Origin: Woeseiaceae bacterium
GTDB lineage: Bacteria; Pseudomonadota; Gammaproteobacteria; Steroidobacterales; Woeseiaceae
Direction of reading: 5' to 3'
DNA length: 38,439 nucleotides
NCBI GenBank assembly: GCA_024640365.1
Contig: JAHEFE010000026.1
Location: 1-38,439 of the forward strand
A model generated the notes under the pieces. It was not told the origin of the DNA. It did not search any database and saw nothing but the letters and a program-made list of their open reading frames with translations. The stretch's first letter is position 1. Each line of letters begins with the position of its first letter. Made by a program: the position numbers and the translations under genes. Positions 8,477-17,821 of this stretch are shown one piece after another.

Positions 8477-10690
8477 TCAAATAGTCTCTTTGCTAGCACC
8501 TTTGCAGGTGGCTTCCAGCGGTTGCCAGGCGTGCGGAATCGGGTTATCAAAGCACATGAGTTGTAGCACCTTGCGAGCCTCCACGGCATTCAGGGCAGTC
8601 ACTCTGTCGCGCAGTGCGATAAAGCCCTCGTCACTTTGCAATTTATTGAAAACGGGATCCCTAAAAGTCGTCGCGTCGCGGCCGCCGCGATCAATCGCTA
8701 TTCCGAGTGCGCGCAGCGTCGCATTGTTATCGCCGTCATAGGCGGCGACCAAGGCCGCGGAGGTATGAAGCAGCGCGGAATCCAGAGATGCTTTCCGCAT
8801 CCCTTCAAGATTTTGACGCGCCAGTTTCATTGCATTAGCAGCGCCCTTTGAATCGCCTGCTTGCAATCGAGCATAAGCGATGTCGACCAGGACACTTGCC
8901 TCCAATGAACCGTCGGGCTCGGTACCGTGCCCGGTAACCGCAAACATTTGATTGTAGACGCGGGTTGCATCCACAAAGCGGCGGTCCATGTACAACGCAT
9001 TGGCTGCCTCCATAAGCACCGACAGGTTGTCCGGATCGCTAGCCAGCTTTTCCTGCGTCGCCTCGATTGCCGTCTGGTAGCTGCCCTCGCACGCGTCCAC
9101 CAGATAGACAATATTTTGCGCAATTCGCCGAGCTTCGTCGTAAGACCCGACGACGCATAAGCGCCTCATCAATGCCCGATTGGAGCGCGTATCCAAAGGT
9201 TGATCAGCGTACGCCACGAGACCCCAGCGAATGGCCTCCGCCGTTTCGCCAAGGGCTTCGGCTATATACGCGCGCGTCGTATAGCCATGCCACTTGCTCA
9301 ACTCCATTAACTGATCGCCCACGCGGCGCGCCGCGTCAATATCGTTGCGAGCGACTAACGGTGCTACGTAATTCGAATTGGCAATAATATTCAACGGATC
9401 AGTGGCGATCATCTTTTTCAATAACGACATTTCTTCCTCGTACCTTCCCAGGAAACCGAGGGTCAGATATTGCCAGTTCATGGCATCGATGTTACTTGGA
9501 TTGAGCGCCAGCGCTTTGTTCGTGTATTCAATCACTGAAGAGTGGTCACCGTTACTCATTGCGAGTAATCCCATGCCGGCATAGGCATCGGCGAGATCGG
9601 GTGCCAATTCGAGCGCTCGCTCGAGGTGCGGAATTGCGCGACGTCGCACTTCCTGTAGTGTCAGGTCGCCGTAAGAAGCTTGATCGTCTTGCAGTAATAT
9701 CGTGGCAATCGCCAGTTGCGCGTGGGCCGGAGCATAGTCCGGATCGAGCCTCAACGAGAGTTCCAGTTGGCGCACGGCCTCCTCCAGCGACTCCCGATTA
9801 CGTAAGTAAATAAGCCCTCGGCCACGCAAAAATGCATCGTAGGCTTGCGAATTATTGGCCTCAATCACTCTCGGCTTTTTAGCCTTGCCCGCCGCATCCA
9901 GTTTGAGTTCGACCTTTAGCGCTTCACCGATCGCCAGCGCAATTTCATCTTGTATGGCAAAAATATCATCAATGTCGCGATCATAAGTTTCCGACCACAG
10001 ATGATAGCCGTCGCTTGCTTTGATGAGCTGCGCCGTGATGCGCAAGCGGGTACCCGACTTGCGAACACTACCCTCCAGGACGTTGGCGACTTTGAGCGAC
10101 TTGGCGATCTTGCCAACGTCCTCGTTTTGCCCCTTGAACTGGAATGATGAGGTGCGTGCCGCCACACGCAAGTTCGGCAGTTGTGCCAGCACATTCAATA
10201 TTTCTTCAGATATGCCATCGGAAAAATAATCTTGCTCGGGATCCGAACTCATGTTCACGAACGGCAACACGGCAATGGAGTGACTGGAATCCGGGCGGGA
10301 GGCCTCACTCGACAGACTGTCGTTGGTTACAAGCCCGCGGTCTGTGCCAATTACATATTTGTCCGCGGCAAACCCCGCCACGGCGATAATCAACAGCCCC
10401 ATAAAAATAGCGTTGAGCTTACGGCCGGTCTCCGATCTGATCGACTGGCTTCGATCAACGTCCCTCTCTTTCTTAAGACCTTCCGGGGTCAGCTCGAAGG
10501 CCCAGGAAAAAATAAGCGCAAACGGAAACCCGAGAGACACCAGCAGCAAGATGGCCTGGAATACCCAGTCCGGCGCAGTAATGTTATTGAGGACGACATC
10601 GGCGACCTGTAACAGTATCCAGGCAGCCACGATATAAGCCAGGGCAACTCGAAAGACGTTGCGTTCTTTTAATTCCTTGAAGAGTGACAT
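8477..10690 (-). CDS. TolB-like/TPR membrane protein, paralogue 1
   Basis: Predicted inner-membrane protein of 737 residues with a large soluble C-terminal part; function unknown. A conserved N-terminal block MSLFKELKERNVFRV is followed by two hydrophobic helices (about 14-34 and 43-65), the linker FELTPEGLKKE, and a third helix (about 93-109). Next comes a TolB-N/FlgO-like domain (about 138-270, IAVLPFVNMSSDPEQ, VANVLEGSVRKSG, HLWSETYDRD) and then many TPR-like helical repeats (about 285-690). Related proteins carry an adenylate cyclase or a winged-helix domain in front of the TolB-like part; neither is present here. I chose the ATG at 10690 because the paralogues begin with the same MSLF/ELK.RN sequence and an AGGGGGGA lies upstream; a longer frame adds only ten unconserved residues. 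Tandem neighbour: paralogue 2. Confidence 0.85.
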   Translation of the reverse strand: MSLFKELKERNVFRVALAYIVAAWILLQVADVVLNNITAPDWVFQAILLLVSLGFPFALIFSWAFELTPEGLKKERDVDRSQSIRSETGRKLNAIFMGLLIIAVAGFAADKYVIGTDRGLVTNDSLSSEASRPDSSHSIAVLPFVNMSSDPEQDYFSDGISEEILNVLAQLPNLRVAARTSSFQFKGQNEDVGKIAKSLKVANVLEGSVRKSGTRLRITAQLIKASDGYHLWSETYDRDIDDIFAIQDEIALAIGEALKVELKLDAAGKAKKPRVIEANNSQAYDAFLRGRGLIYLRNRESLEEAVRQLELSLRLDPDYAPAHAQLAIATILLQDDQASYGDLTLQEVRRRAIPHLERALELAPDLADAYAGMGLLAMSNGDHSSVIEYTNKALALNPSNIDAMNWQYLTLGFLGRYEEEMSLLKKMIATDPLNIIANSNYVAPLVARNDIDAARRVGDQLMELSKWHGYTTRAYIAEALGETAEAIRWGLVAYADQPLDTRSNRALMRRLCVVGSYDEARRIAQNIVYLVDACEGSYQTAIEATQEKLASDPDNLSVLMEAANALYMDRRFVDATRVYNQMFAVTGHGTEPDGSLEASVLVDIAYARLQAGDSKGAANAMKLARQNLEGMRKASLDSALLHTSAALVAAYDGDNNATLRALGIAIDRGGRDATTFRDPVFNKLQSDEGFIALRDRVTALNAVEARKVLQLMCFDNPIPHAWQPLEATCKGASKETI

Positions 10691-10806
10691 TGCTCGAGCG
10701 TCCCCCCTGCGGTCGATCATTCGTCAAAATTTGGTGCCTATTAGCGTCAGTCTACTAGCATCGACCTCTTATCGATTCCCGCTTGCAGTCAATTTCTGGC
10801 GCGGCG

Positions 10807-12636
10807 CTAGTCCGCAAGACCTAGCTTGCGTAACATATCCTTGAACTCGGGGTTGCCCCGAATAGTGTCAAATGAATTATCGGTCAGCAGACTATTCATC
10901 CCCGGGTCCCGGACTTCGTAGGCCTTGCGCAACCAGGCAAGCGCCTTATCGGTGGCGCCCCACTCCGCGTAGATGGCCGCTTGTTGATAACTGGCCGCAT
11001 CCCCGTAAGTTTCCAGCAACTCCTGTTGCGCCGCCTTGGCCTCGTCAAATCGGCCGAGTTTATGATAGACCGTTGCCAGGCCCGTCAATCGCGCAAAGCC
11101 CACTGGCTCCGCCTGGAAATAGGTCAACGCGTCGTCAAATCGACCTTGGTCGAATACCGCCCGGCCCAAGGAACTATTGTCAAACGGTAATGCAACGCCT
11201 GAGTTCTTTGCAATGATATTGAGACGTTGGGTTTCCGCCTCACGATACCGACCCGCGGTCTGCAAAATACCCACCTTCTTTCGAATTACGTTATCATTTC
11301 GCGGATCTAATGATTCCGCTTCGTCAATGATCTGCTGCGCGTCATCCAGGTGCCCCAGGATTTCCAGAATATCTGACTTGACGATCCGTGCCTGTGTATC
11401 TGCCGGTCTGAGTTGCAACGCTTGGTCAATCGACCTCATGGCACCCTGCCAGTCCCAGTCAAACATGTATTGTTGCAGCGCCTTGGCCATATACGCTTCG
11501 GGCAGTTGATCGTTCAAAGCCAAGGCGCGATCGACGGCTATTCTCCCGTCCGTTTTCGCTGCTGCAATATCGTCAGCGCCCTGCGCGGCAAACCATATTT
11601 GCGCCTTGGCCAAACCCGCCCAGGCCAGTGCCGACTGAGATTCCAGCCGCACTGCTTCCTCATACTGTATCGCCGCTTTGGCGGAATTCTCCGGTCCACC
11701 CAAATTCATAAACGCGAGGCCCTTGAGGTAGGCGTCATAGGCCGCCGGATCCTGCATAAGCGGATCTGCCTGCGCGTCTAGCGCATGCCCCAGCAACGTC
11801 AACTTGAGCTCGGATACAACGGCGCCGGCAATATCATCCTGCACTTCAAAAATATCATGAAGTTCGCGATCGTAGGTTTCTGACCAGAGATGAAAGCCGT
11901 CGTCGACCTTGACGAGCTGCGCCGTGATACGGACGCGATCGCCACCCTTACGCACACTGCCCTCAAGGATATTGGCGACGCCGAGACTTTCGCCAATTTG
12001 CCGCAGGTCTTCGTTTTTACCCTTGAATGCAAACGAAGATGTTCGACCCGCGACTCTGAAGTCGGGAATTTTAGCTAACAGGTTTAATAGCTCTTCACTA
12101 ATACCATCGGAGAAATAATCCTGCTCCGGATCCGAACTCATGTTCACGAATGGCAACACCGCGATTGAATTTTGCCCCATCGAGTTGGCCACAAGCTTTG
12201 CTGTCACTTTCGGGACAGATGGATTAGCGGCTGCTTTAGTCTTGGCGTCGACAGACTCAACAGCGGCGACCGATGATATTTCTACGCTGTCTTTGAAAAG
12301 AAATCGGTCCGCGAGAAGTATCGCGACCAATGTGACCAGCAAGCAGATGACAATGACGTTTAGCTTTCGACCTGTTTCAGTCGTAATCGACTGGCTGCGA
12401 TCGACCTCTTTTTCGCGCTTCAAACCATCGGGCGTTAACTCGAACGCCCAGGCAAAAATAAGAACAAATGGAAAGCCCAGTCCGAGCAACAACAGGAGCG
12501 ATTTAAACACCCAGTCGGGGGCAGCAATGTTGCCGAGGACGACATCGGCAATTTGCAGCAGCACCCATGAGGCCAGCACATACGTGATCGCGACACGAAA
12601 TACGTTACGCTGTTTGAGTTCTGCGAATAAAGACAT
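10807..12636 (-). CDS. TolB-like/TPR membrane protein, paralogue 2
   Basis: Predicted membrane protein of 609 residues with the same plan as its downstream neighbour: MSLFAELKQRNVFRV, hydrophobic helices at about 14-34, 43-65 and 93-110, a low-complexity Ala/Lys/Val linker (about 117-155) that paralogue 1 lacks in this form, a TolB-like domain (about 157-285), and a shorter set of TPR-like repeats. The TolB-like domains of the two are strongly alike in protein (both contain NMSSDPEQDYFSDGISEE) and in DNA around 10200-10270 and 12080-12160, which points to tandem duplication followed by divergence of the TPR part. It may act as a scaffold or stress-sensing partner at the membrane, but nothing visible names a partner. 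The gap to paralogue 1 is about 116 bases. Confidence 0.85.
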   Translation of the reverse strand: MSLFAELKQRNVFRVAITYVLASWVLLQIADVVLGNIAAPDWVFKSLLLLLGLGFPFVLIFAWAFELTPDGLKREKEVDRSQSITTETGRKLNVIVICLLVTLVAILLADRFLFKDSVEISSVAAVESVDAKTKAAANPSVPKVTAKLVANSMGQNSIAVLPFVNMSSDPEQDYFSDGISEELLNLLAKIPDFRVAGRTSSFAFKGKNEDLRQIGESLGVANILEGSVRKGGDRVRITAQLVKVDDGFHLWSETYDRELHDIFEVQDDIAGAVVSELKLTLLGHALDAQADPLMQDPAAYDAYLKGLAFMNLGGPENSAKAAIQYEEAVRLESQSALAWAGLAKAQIWFAAQGADDIAAAKTDGRIAVDRALALNDQLPEAYMAKALQQYMFDWDWQGAMRSIDQALQLRPADTQARIVKSDILEILGHLDDAQQIIDEAESLDPRNDNVIRKKVGILQTAGRYREAETQRLNIIAKNSGVALPFDNSSLGRAVFDQGRFDDALTYFQAEPVGFARLTGLATVYHKLGRFDEAKAAQQELLETYGDAASYQQAAIYAEWGATDKALAWLRKAYEVRDPGMNSLLTDNSFDTIRGNPEFKDMLRKLGLAD

Positions 12637-12843
12637 CAGTCGAACGGCCCCGCCCTTTCCTGATCAGACGCTAGAATACGCAGGGTTCTTTCCTGATGCC
12701 ACCTAATTCAACAGGTTCAAGAAGATTAAAACCATGTTCCCGGCCGTTTTCATCGACAGCGGCTGAATTTTGCGTTATTTGTTTGATACCCGCTAATTGT
12801 GCCACAACGCACAAAGCGAAGGCGACGCCCGGGGGACGCGACC

Positions 12844-13260
12844 ATGGATAAACCACATATTCGCTATCGCAGCGGCTACAAGTATCAGCTCGTTGAGGCC
12901 CATGAACTGTTAGTCGGGGTAACTCCGTCGACCAATATTGAAACTGACTACATTGACCTGTCGGCCACTGGTCTGCTGGTCATCAAAAAGAGTTATGCGT
13001 GGGATGGCCCATCCGGGCCGACCATCGACAGCGCCAACTTCATGCGCGGCTCACTCGTCCACGATGCGTTGTACCAATTGATACGCCATGAATATATCGA
13101 GCCTCACTGGCGAGAACAGGCCGACCGCGAGCTGCAACGCATCTGCCGCGAGGATGGCATGAGTCATCTGCGCGCCTTGTGGGTTTACAAGGGTGTTCAT
13201 TGGTTCGGCAAGCCTTCCGTCATGCCGGAATCAAGAAAGCCAATCAAGACAGCGCCGTGA
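12844..13260 (+). CDS. DUF1353 family protein
   Basis: Small soluble protein of 138 residues of unknown function. The conserved core YAWDGPSGPTIDSANFMRGS with LVHDALYQLIR matches DUF1353, a family found both in bacterial chromosomes and in phage genomes; the HD pair in LVHDALY is its best conserved feature. The start at 12844 is supported by GGGGGA about eight bases ahead; the frame is open further upstream to a GTG at 12799 but without a ribosome site. No phage genes surround it, so it is treated as a chromosomal gene. It precedes the universal stress protein on the same strand with 162 bases between. Confidence 0.8.
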   Translation: MDKPHIRYRSGYKYQLVEAHELLVGVTPSTNIETDYIDLSATGLLVIKKSYAWDGPSGPTIDSANFMRGSLVHDALYQLIRHEYIEPHWREQADRELQRICREDGMSHLRALWVYKGVHWFGKPSVMPESRKPIKTAP

Positions 13261-13422
13261 ACAGTCAGTACATTACCCGCCATAAGTACTGACCACAGGC
13301 CGAGCTCAGGCACTACGAATTGAATTGCGCACGCCATATTCCTACGCTGTACTGGCACGGCGATGTGTTCGTATCCTGCGCCGGACTGCCGGGAGACTGT
13401 CGCCCCTATCGTGAGCAAGGTC

Positions 13423-14343
13423 ATGGCCAAAAAAGACAAAATTCTCGTCATCGCAGAACCCGACTACTGCCCCGTTACTACGGTTCACCGCGCTACCTGG
13501 CTCGCCCAGATTTTCGACTGCGATCTGGACCTGCACTTCGCCGATGCGCCGATCAACATTCTCGGCAAAGGCGTGTTTCCCTCACCACAAGCCGATCAAT
13601 TACAGGAGTGGATTCTCACCGAGCAAGAAGCCATGGCCAACAAGCTGGCTGAAGAAGCTCGTAAACTTGGTATTACGGTAAGAACAAGACTGCTAACCAA
13701 GCGGCCATTGGCTGAGTCGATTCTGAAAATTGCCGAGAAACTGCAACCTCGATTCGTCGTCAAAGCGACTCAATACCATTGCGAAGCGGAGCGTGCCGGA
13801 TTCGTGCATTCTGACTGGCAGCTCATTCGCGAATGCCGGTATCCACTGTGGTTAGTCAAACCACACGACTTCCCAAAAAAACCGGTCATCCTTTGTGCGG
13901 TCGATCCGATGCATGAGCACGACAAGCCGGCCAAGCTGGACCACAGCATAATCAAAGCCGGCGTGGACCTCGCAGCAAAGGGCGGCGGTCAGGTCACCTT
14001 GTTGCATACATTTACGCCGATGGTCAGCGTCGGTGATGCCGCCAAGAAAACATTCAAGCCGATACGCATACCAGTCAAGGAAATAACCGCTCGGATGCGC
14101 AGAGAGCATCGCGACATGCTGGACCGGCTTGCTGCCGAGTACGGTATCGGTAAGAAACAGGCTATTCAGCTACCCGGTCGGCCACATGAAATAATCCCTG
14201 CGTTTGCGCGAGAGAAAAAAGCGGATGTAGTTATCATGGGTGCGCTCGCACGCTGGGGACTCAAGCGCATGATTCTCGGCAGCACCGCAGAAAAAGTCCT
14301 GGACCATCTGCCCTGCGACATACTCATTATCAGCAACAACTAA
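13423..14343 (+). CDS. Tandem universal stress protein (UspE-like)
   Basis: Cytosolic protein of about 306 residues made of two Usp domains in tandem, as in UspE. The second domain ends in the nucleotide-binding signature GALARWGLKRMILGSTAEKV, that is G-x2-x-R-x-G-x6-GS, so this half probably binds ATP. The first domain, beginning MAKKDKILVIAEPDYCPV, lacks a clear version of the signature, again like UspE. Members help cells survive starvation, oxidants or motility changes, without a defined reaction. The start is uncertain between ATG 13423, which has only AAGG very close ahead of it, and an in-frame GTG at 13411. It ends 17 bases before a strong hairpin. Confidence 0.85.
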   Translation: MAKKDKILVIAEPDYCPVTTVHRATWLAQIFDCDLDLHFADAPINILGKGVFPSPQADQLQEWILTEQEAMANKLAEEARKLGITVRTRLLTKRPLAESILKIAEKLQPRFVVKATQYHCEAERAGFVHSDWQLIRECRYPLWLVKPHDFPKKPVILCAVDPMHEHDKPAKLDHSIIKAGVDLAAKGGGQVTLLHTFTPMVSVGDAAKKTFKPIRIPVKEITARMRREHRDMLDRLAAEYGIGKKQAIQLPGRPHEIIPAFAREKKADVVIMGALARWGLKRMILGSTAEKVLDHLPCDILIISNN

Positions 14344-14354
14344 TGAGAGGCGCA

Positions 14355-14388
14355 TAAAAAAGGCCCGCGGTGCTTATCCCGCGGGCCT
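14355..14388 (-). terminator. Intrinsic terminator between convergent genes
   Basis: Perfect 10-bp arms AGGCCCGCGG (14361-14370) and CCGCGGGCCT (14379-14388). On the minus strand the hairpin is followed by six T, making it a strong terminator for the CocE-type hydrolase; on the plus strand the tail is weaker but it may also stop the stress-protein transcript. Confidence 0.88.
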
Positions 14389-14409
14389 GATCAGTTTACT
14401 TCGAATAGT

Positions 14410-16332
14410 TTACTTCTCGGGCTTTACTTCCAGGACAATATGCGACGGATGTTCAGCTGAATGATACAACGTATTCTTCGCCGTAACGCCTTCCGTCTCA
14501 TCGTAGTTGTTGCCACCCGTATTCAGGTTACGCATGTATTGCGGAAACTTGCTGGACGATACTTCGACCCGCATGCGATGGCCGGCTTTGAATTGGTAAC
14601 TGGTCGACATAGGCGTCGGGTGCAGTTCATACACCTCACCTTCATTCATCATGATGGCTTTGTCGTAACCTTCCCGATAACGAGCGCGGAATATCGTGTC
14701 ATCAACGTTGTACGCGGTGCCATCGGGATAGACATCGACAAGTTTGACTGTGAAGTCGGTGTCTTTGGCATCTGAGGACACAAACAGCGTTGGCCAGACA
14801 CTACCGGTCACTTGAACGTTTTTTTCCAGTGGCTCGGAACTAAACACCAGCACATCAGCACGCGCTTCAATGGCCCGCTGATCAAAGCTGCCACCATCCG
14901 AGGCGCCGCCATTGCAGCAAACACCGCCACCTAATGAGGGCACCGGATTCATCGGGTCGTATATAAAGCTATCACTCGCCGCACCCTCACCTTGCTGTGC
15001 CGACAATGTGCCATTGCCGTATAAACTATTTGCCTGCCCGGCACTATCGAGGTACATCGTCATTTTGACAACATCAGCAGGCGGCCAGCTATCTGCTGTT
15101 TCCCACCGGTTCTTGCCCATCGTGTAGTACTGCACATGCGGTGTCTTTTTCACAAAATTATTTTTTGCACCTTTCAAGGTGTAATCGAACCAATCAAAGA
15201 TCAAATCGTTGTAATTGTAAGTGGCGTCACCAACATTTAACTCGCCAACGATCAAATCTTCGTTTTCTGGCGTACGGAAAAAACCGCAATGCAACGTTGG
15301 CGCCACCATCATGTACTGGTTGTCGCGGACAATTTTGTCTGACGCTTTCGCGCGCACATGATTGAACAATGCAAGGTTCGGGCCCTGACTAACATCAAAC
15401 CAGGTGTTAAACCAGAACGCGGGAACCCCGAAATCTTCGTCATCATGATAAAGGCCACCTTGCTCCCAGGCAGGGTCACCGGGCAATCGTGTCATGAGCT
15501 CTTCTGTCGGGCCGTTGTTACCGCCGGCGCTTTCAACCCATTTGATCGACGGCAATGTTTTTAGCTGCTTCTTCCAGTCTACCTCCGGCATCTTCGGGTT
15601 CAGGTCATAAATCTTGCGTAGCATCTGCCGTTGTTCCTGAGTGATGTTACTGGGAAACTGCGGGCGTATACCCTGTTGTACCCAGTACAGCCAGGTGGAA
15701 AACAACGTCTGGTGAACGCCTCCCTTGTACCAATTGCCTTGCTCATAGAACTCGTCGACGCGGCCAATGCCCGCACCTGCCGACATCGGCACCATGGATT
15801 TATGTGCCGGGTGATTTTGAGCGGCCAGTGCCAACTGCCACTCGGCAGATGATGAGCAACCGATGGTACCGACGTTGCCGTTTGACCAATCCTGATCTGC
15901 AAACCAGGTTAATGCGTCATAACCATCGGTTCGTGGATTGCCCAGCAACTCCCACTCGCCTTCTGAATAAAAACGTCCGCGCTCATTTTGAATTGCGTAG
16001 GCGTAACCGCGTTCGACAGCATCGTAAACCATCTTGAGCTGCTGCCCCTCCAACTTGTTAAAGTCGTATGGTGTTTTCAGAAAGATAAGGGGTACTTTGC
16101 CCTTTGCATTCTTTGGCCGGTAAATATCCGTGGCCAGCCGCATGCCATCGCGCATTGGCATCATAACCATCGTGTCAGAGATAGCGATCTTCTCGAGGTC
16201 AGCCAAGGTAGGATCATCCTTGGCCATCGCAACATTAAAGAGACTTGCCAATATGAGGGTCATTGAAACCGCGCACCCGATTTGGAACTGTGATTTCAAT
16301 TGGGAATCATTCTTATTTGCCGTACTGATCAT
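14410..16332 (-). CDS. Secreted CocE/NonD-family hydrolase (X-Pro dipeptidyl-peptidase-like)
   Basis: Predicted exported alpha/beta hydrolase of 640 residues cleaving an ester or amide bond. The start at 16332 gives an N-terminus with a signal-like hydrophobic segment ending AMA (about residues 20-37); the open frame goes on upstream to 16599, but those 89 residues are unconserved and overlap the permease gene. Family features: TPYDFNK (Tyr89, oxyanion position), NERGRFYSEGEW, the run up to GNVGTIGCSSSAEWQ with probable nucleophile Ser160, then a C-terminal jelly-roll (VQVTGSVWPTLFVSSDAKDT) typical of X-Pro peptidase C domains. The usual GxSYxG elbow reads GCSSSA, so Tyr and the last Gly are replaced. 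It lies downstream of the amino-acid permease on the same strand, which suggests peptide or acyl-amino-acid use. Confidence 0.87.
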   Translation of the reverse strand: MISTANKNDSQLKSQFQIGCAVSMTLILASLFNVAMAKDDPTLADLEKIAISDTMVMMPMRDGMRLATDIYRPKNAKGKVPLIFLKTPYDFNKLEGQQLKMVYDAVERGYAYAIQNERGRFYSEGEWELLGNPRTDGYDALTWFADQDWSNGNVGTIGCSSSAEWQLALAAQNHPAHKSMVPMSAGAGIGRVDEFYEQGNWYKGGVHQTLFSTWLYWVQQGIRPQFPSNITQEQRQMLRKIYDLNPKMPEVDWKKQLKTLPSIKWVESAGGNNGPTEELMTRLPGDPAWEQGGLYHDDEDFGVPAFWFNTWFDVSQGPNLALFNHVRAKASDKIVRDNQYMMVAPTLHCGFFRTPENEDLIVGELNVGDATYNYNDLIFDWFDYTLKGAKNNFVKKTPHVQYYTMGKNRWETADSWPPADVVKMTMYLDSAGQANSLYGNGTLSAQQGEGAASDSFIYDPMNPVPSLGGGVCCNGGASDGGSFDQRAIEARADVLVFSSEPLEKNVQVTGSVWPTLFVSSDAKDTDFTVKLVDVYPDGTAYNVDDTIFRARYREGYDKAIMMNEGEVYELHPTPMSTSYQFKAGHRMRVEVSSSKFPQYMRNLNTGGNNYDETEGVTAKNTLYHSAEHPSHIVLEVKPEK

Positions 16333-16478
16333 TTCAGTTACCAGGGTCTGAGCCCGTCGCAACGAGCGTGAATTAAAATAGAAAATTGTTAGCCAGAAAA
16401 TACGGAATTTACTCTGATATCGGCGGGCCGCAAGTCGAAATCTACTATCTGGAATCCCAAAGAAACCGGAAGTTCGGC

Positions 16479-17783
16479 CTACAGCCTTTGTGCCCCAATG
16501 CGTCGCCTCTCCAGCCAGAACATTACCAGTCCGATGGCCAGCAAAATAGCCAGCATTAACCAGGACTGCAGCTCCGCCTGAGCAATCAACCAGGCACAAA
16601 TGATCAGGCCAATGATTGGAATGATATTGCCGCCCTGCAAGCGATAGGCCTCGGCCGCCATTTCATCGTCACTTTTCTTTCTGACAACCGGCAGTGCGGC
16701 GATGCTGATGAAATACGTCAGCAATCTTGCCAGCGATGTCGCTACCGCCAGAATGACAAATGACCCCGTTACCGCGAACAGGAATGCCGCAACACCAAAG
16801 AAAATAATGGAGTTGTGTGGTGTCGAATATTTATCATGAATGCGGCCGAACCAGCGCGGCAAGGTGTGACCTTCGGCTAATGCAAGACTCAGGCGAGGCG
16901 TGGCGAGCATCGCCACCGACAGATTTGAGCCGATTGAGAATACAGCAGCGAGCGTAATCGCTATGGCACCAACAGGCCCCGCCATAGACCGACCCACATC
17001 AACCAAAGTTGACTTGTCTGCGCCACCCTCTGGTAGCACCGAAATATAGACCAGCGTAATCAGAAAATAGAACATAGCCGTCGCAATAATCGTCATCAAG
17101 AGTGCGCGTGGAATTGTGCGGCGCGGATTGGAGGTTTCCCCGGCCGTAAAGAGTGATGTTTCGAAACCTACGAAGGCATAGACAATCAATAAGGTCGTGC
17201 CACCGAAATCTTTAATCGTTGGCAGGTCGCCTGGCACTAACGTCGCCGCATTGACGTGTGGCAATCCGAGCAAAATCAAGAGCAGCAGCGGTGCCAGCTT
17301 GAAAAACGTCAACACGCCCATAGCGCGAATACCGTCTTTCACACCGATCACGTTCACCGCAATCAGGAACCCACAATAGAGGCTGATAAACGTAAAGCGG
17401 CCTATGCCTGTGCCGACCCACGGCAATAACAACGCGAGATAGACAACCATGACATTGGCATTGGCCGCGAAGGATGTGATCTTGCTCAGATACAACAACC
17501 AACCCGTACTGAAACCCGCCAAAGGACCGAAGGCATAATTGACGTACAGTGCCGGCCCACCCGACTCACGAAAATAGCTGCTTAGTTCGGCGAACGATAG
17601 AACGACGGCAATAAACAACACACCAACGATTAGAAACAACCAGGGACTGATACTCCCGGCGTTTGCGGCTACTCGTGAGGGCAATGCAAAAATGCCGGCA
17701 CCGATCATGCCGTTCAAGACAAGAAAGGCGACCCCAAAGAAATGAATATCGCGAACGAGTTGACCTTGTTTTTTATCCGGCAC
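16479..17783 (-). CDS. APC-family amino acid permease
   Basis: Inner-membrane transporter of 434 residues with about twelve hydrophobic helices, belonging to the amino acid-polyamine-organocation superfamily. The first helix has the unwound substrate-binding signature NGMIGAGIFALP, followed by the conserved GGPALYVNYAFGPLAGF. The start codon is GTG at 17783, supported by an AGGA ribosome site about six bases ahead. It lies 38 bases downstream of the third TolB-like/TPR gene and 147 bases upstream of the CocE hydrolase gene, all on one strand, so partial co-expression is plausible. The transported amino acid cannot be named from sequence. Confidence 0.9.
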   Translation of the reverse strand: MPDKKQGQLVRDIHFFGVAFLVLNGMIGAGIFALPSRVAANAGSISPWLFLIVGVLFIAVVLSFAELSSYFRESGGPALYVNYAFGPLAGFSTGWLLYLSKITSFAANANVMVVYLALLLPWVGTGIGRFTFISLYCGFLIAVNVIGVKDGIRAMGVLTFFKLAPLLLLILLGLPHVNAATLVPGDLPTIKDFGGTTLLIVYAFVGFETSLFTAGETSNPRRTIPRALLMTIIATAMFYFLITLVYISVLPEGGADKSTLVDVGRSMAGPVGAIAITLAAVFSIGSNLSVAMLATPRLSLALAEGHTLPRWFGRIHDKYSTPHNSIIFFGVAAFLFAVTGSFVILAVATSLARLLTYFISIAALPVVRKKSDDEMAAEAYRLQGGNIIPIIGLIICAWLIAQAELQSWLMLAILLAIGLVMFWLERRRIGAQRL

Positions 17784-17821
17784 TGGCCTTCCTGTAATTG
17801 CTTTGGGTGTGCATTAACGCG

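Noticed and set aside
12140..12706. 188-residue open frame on the plus strand
   Set aside because: Antisense to the TolB-like/TPR paralogue 2 start, with no supporting features.
12844..13260. DUF1353 gene as a prophage remnant
   Set aside because: No other phage-like genes or integration signs in the surroundings.
16333..16599. Upstream extension of the CocE hydrolase frame
   Set aside because: The 89 extra residues look non-coding, overlap the permease gene's end and would bury the signal peptide; the ATG at 16332 is the sensible start.
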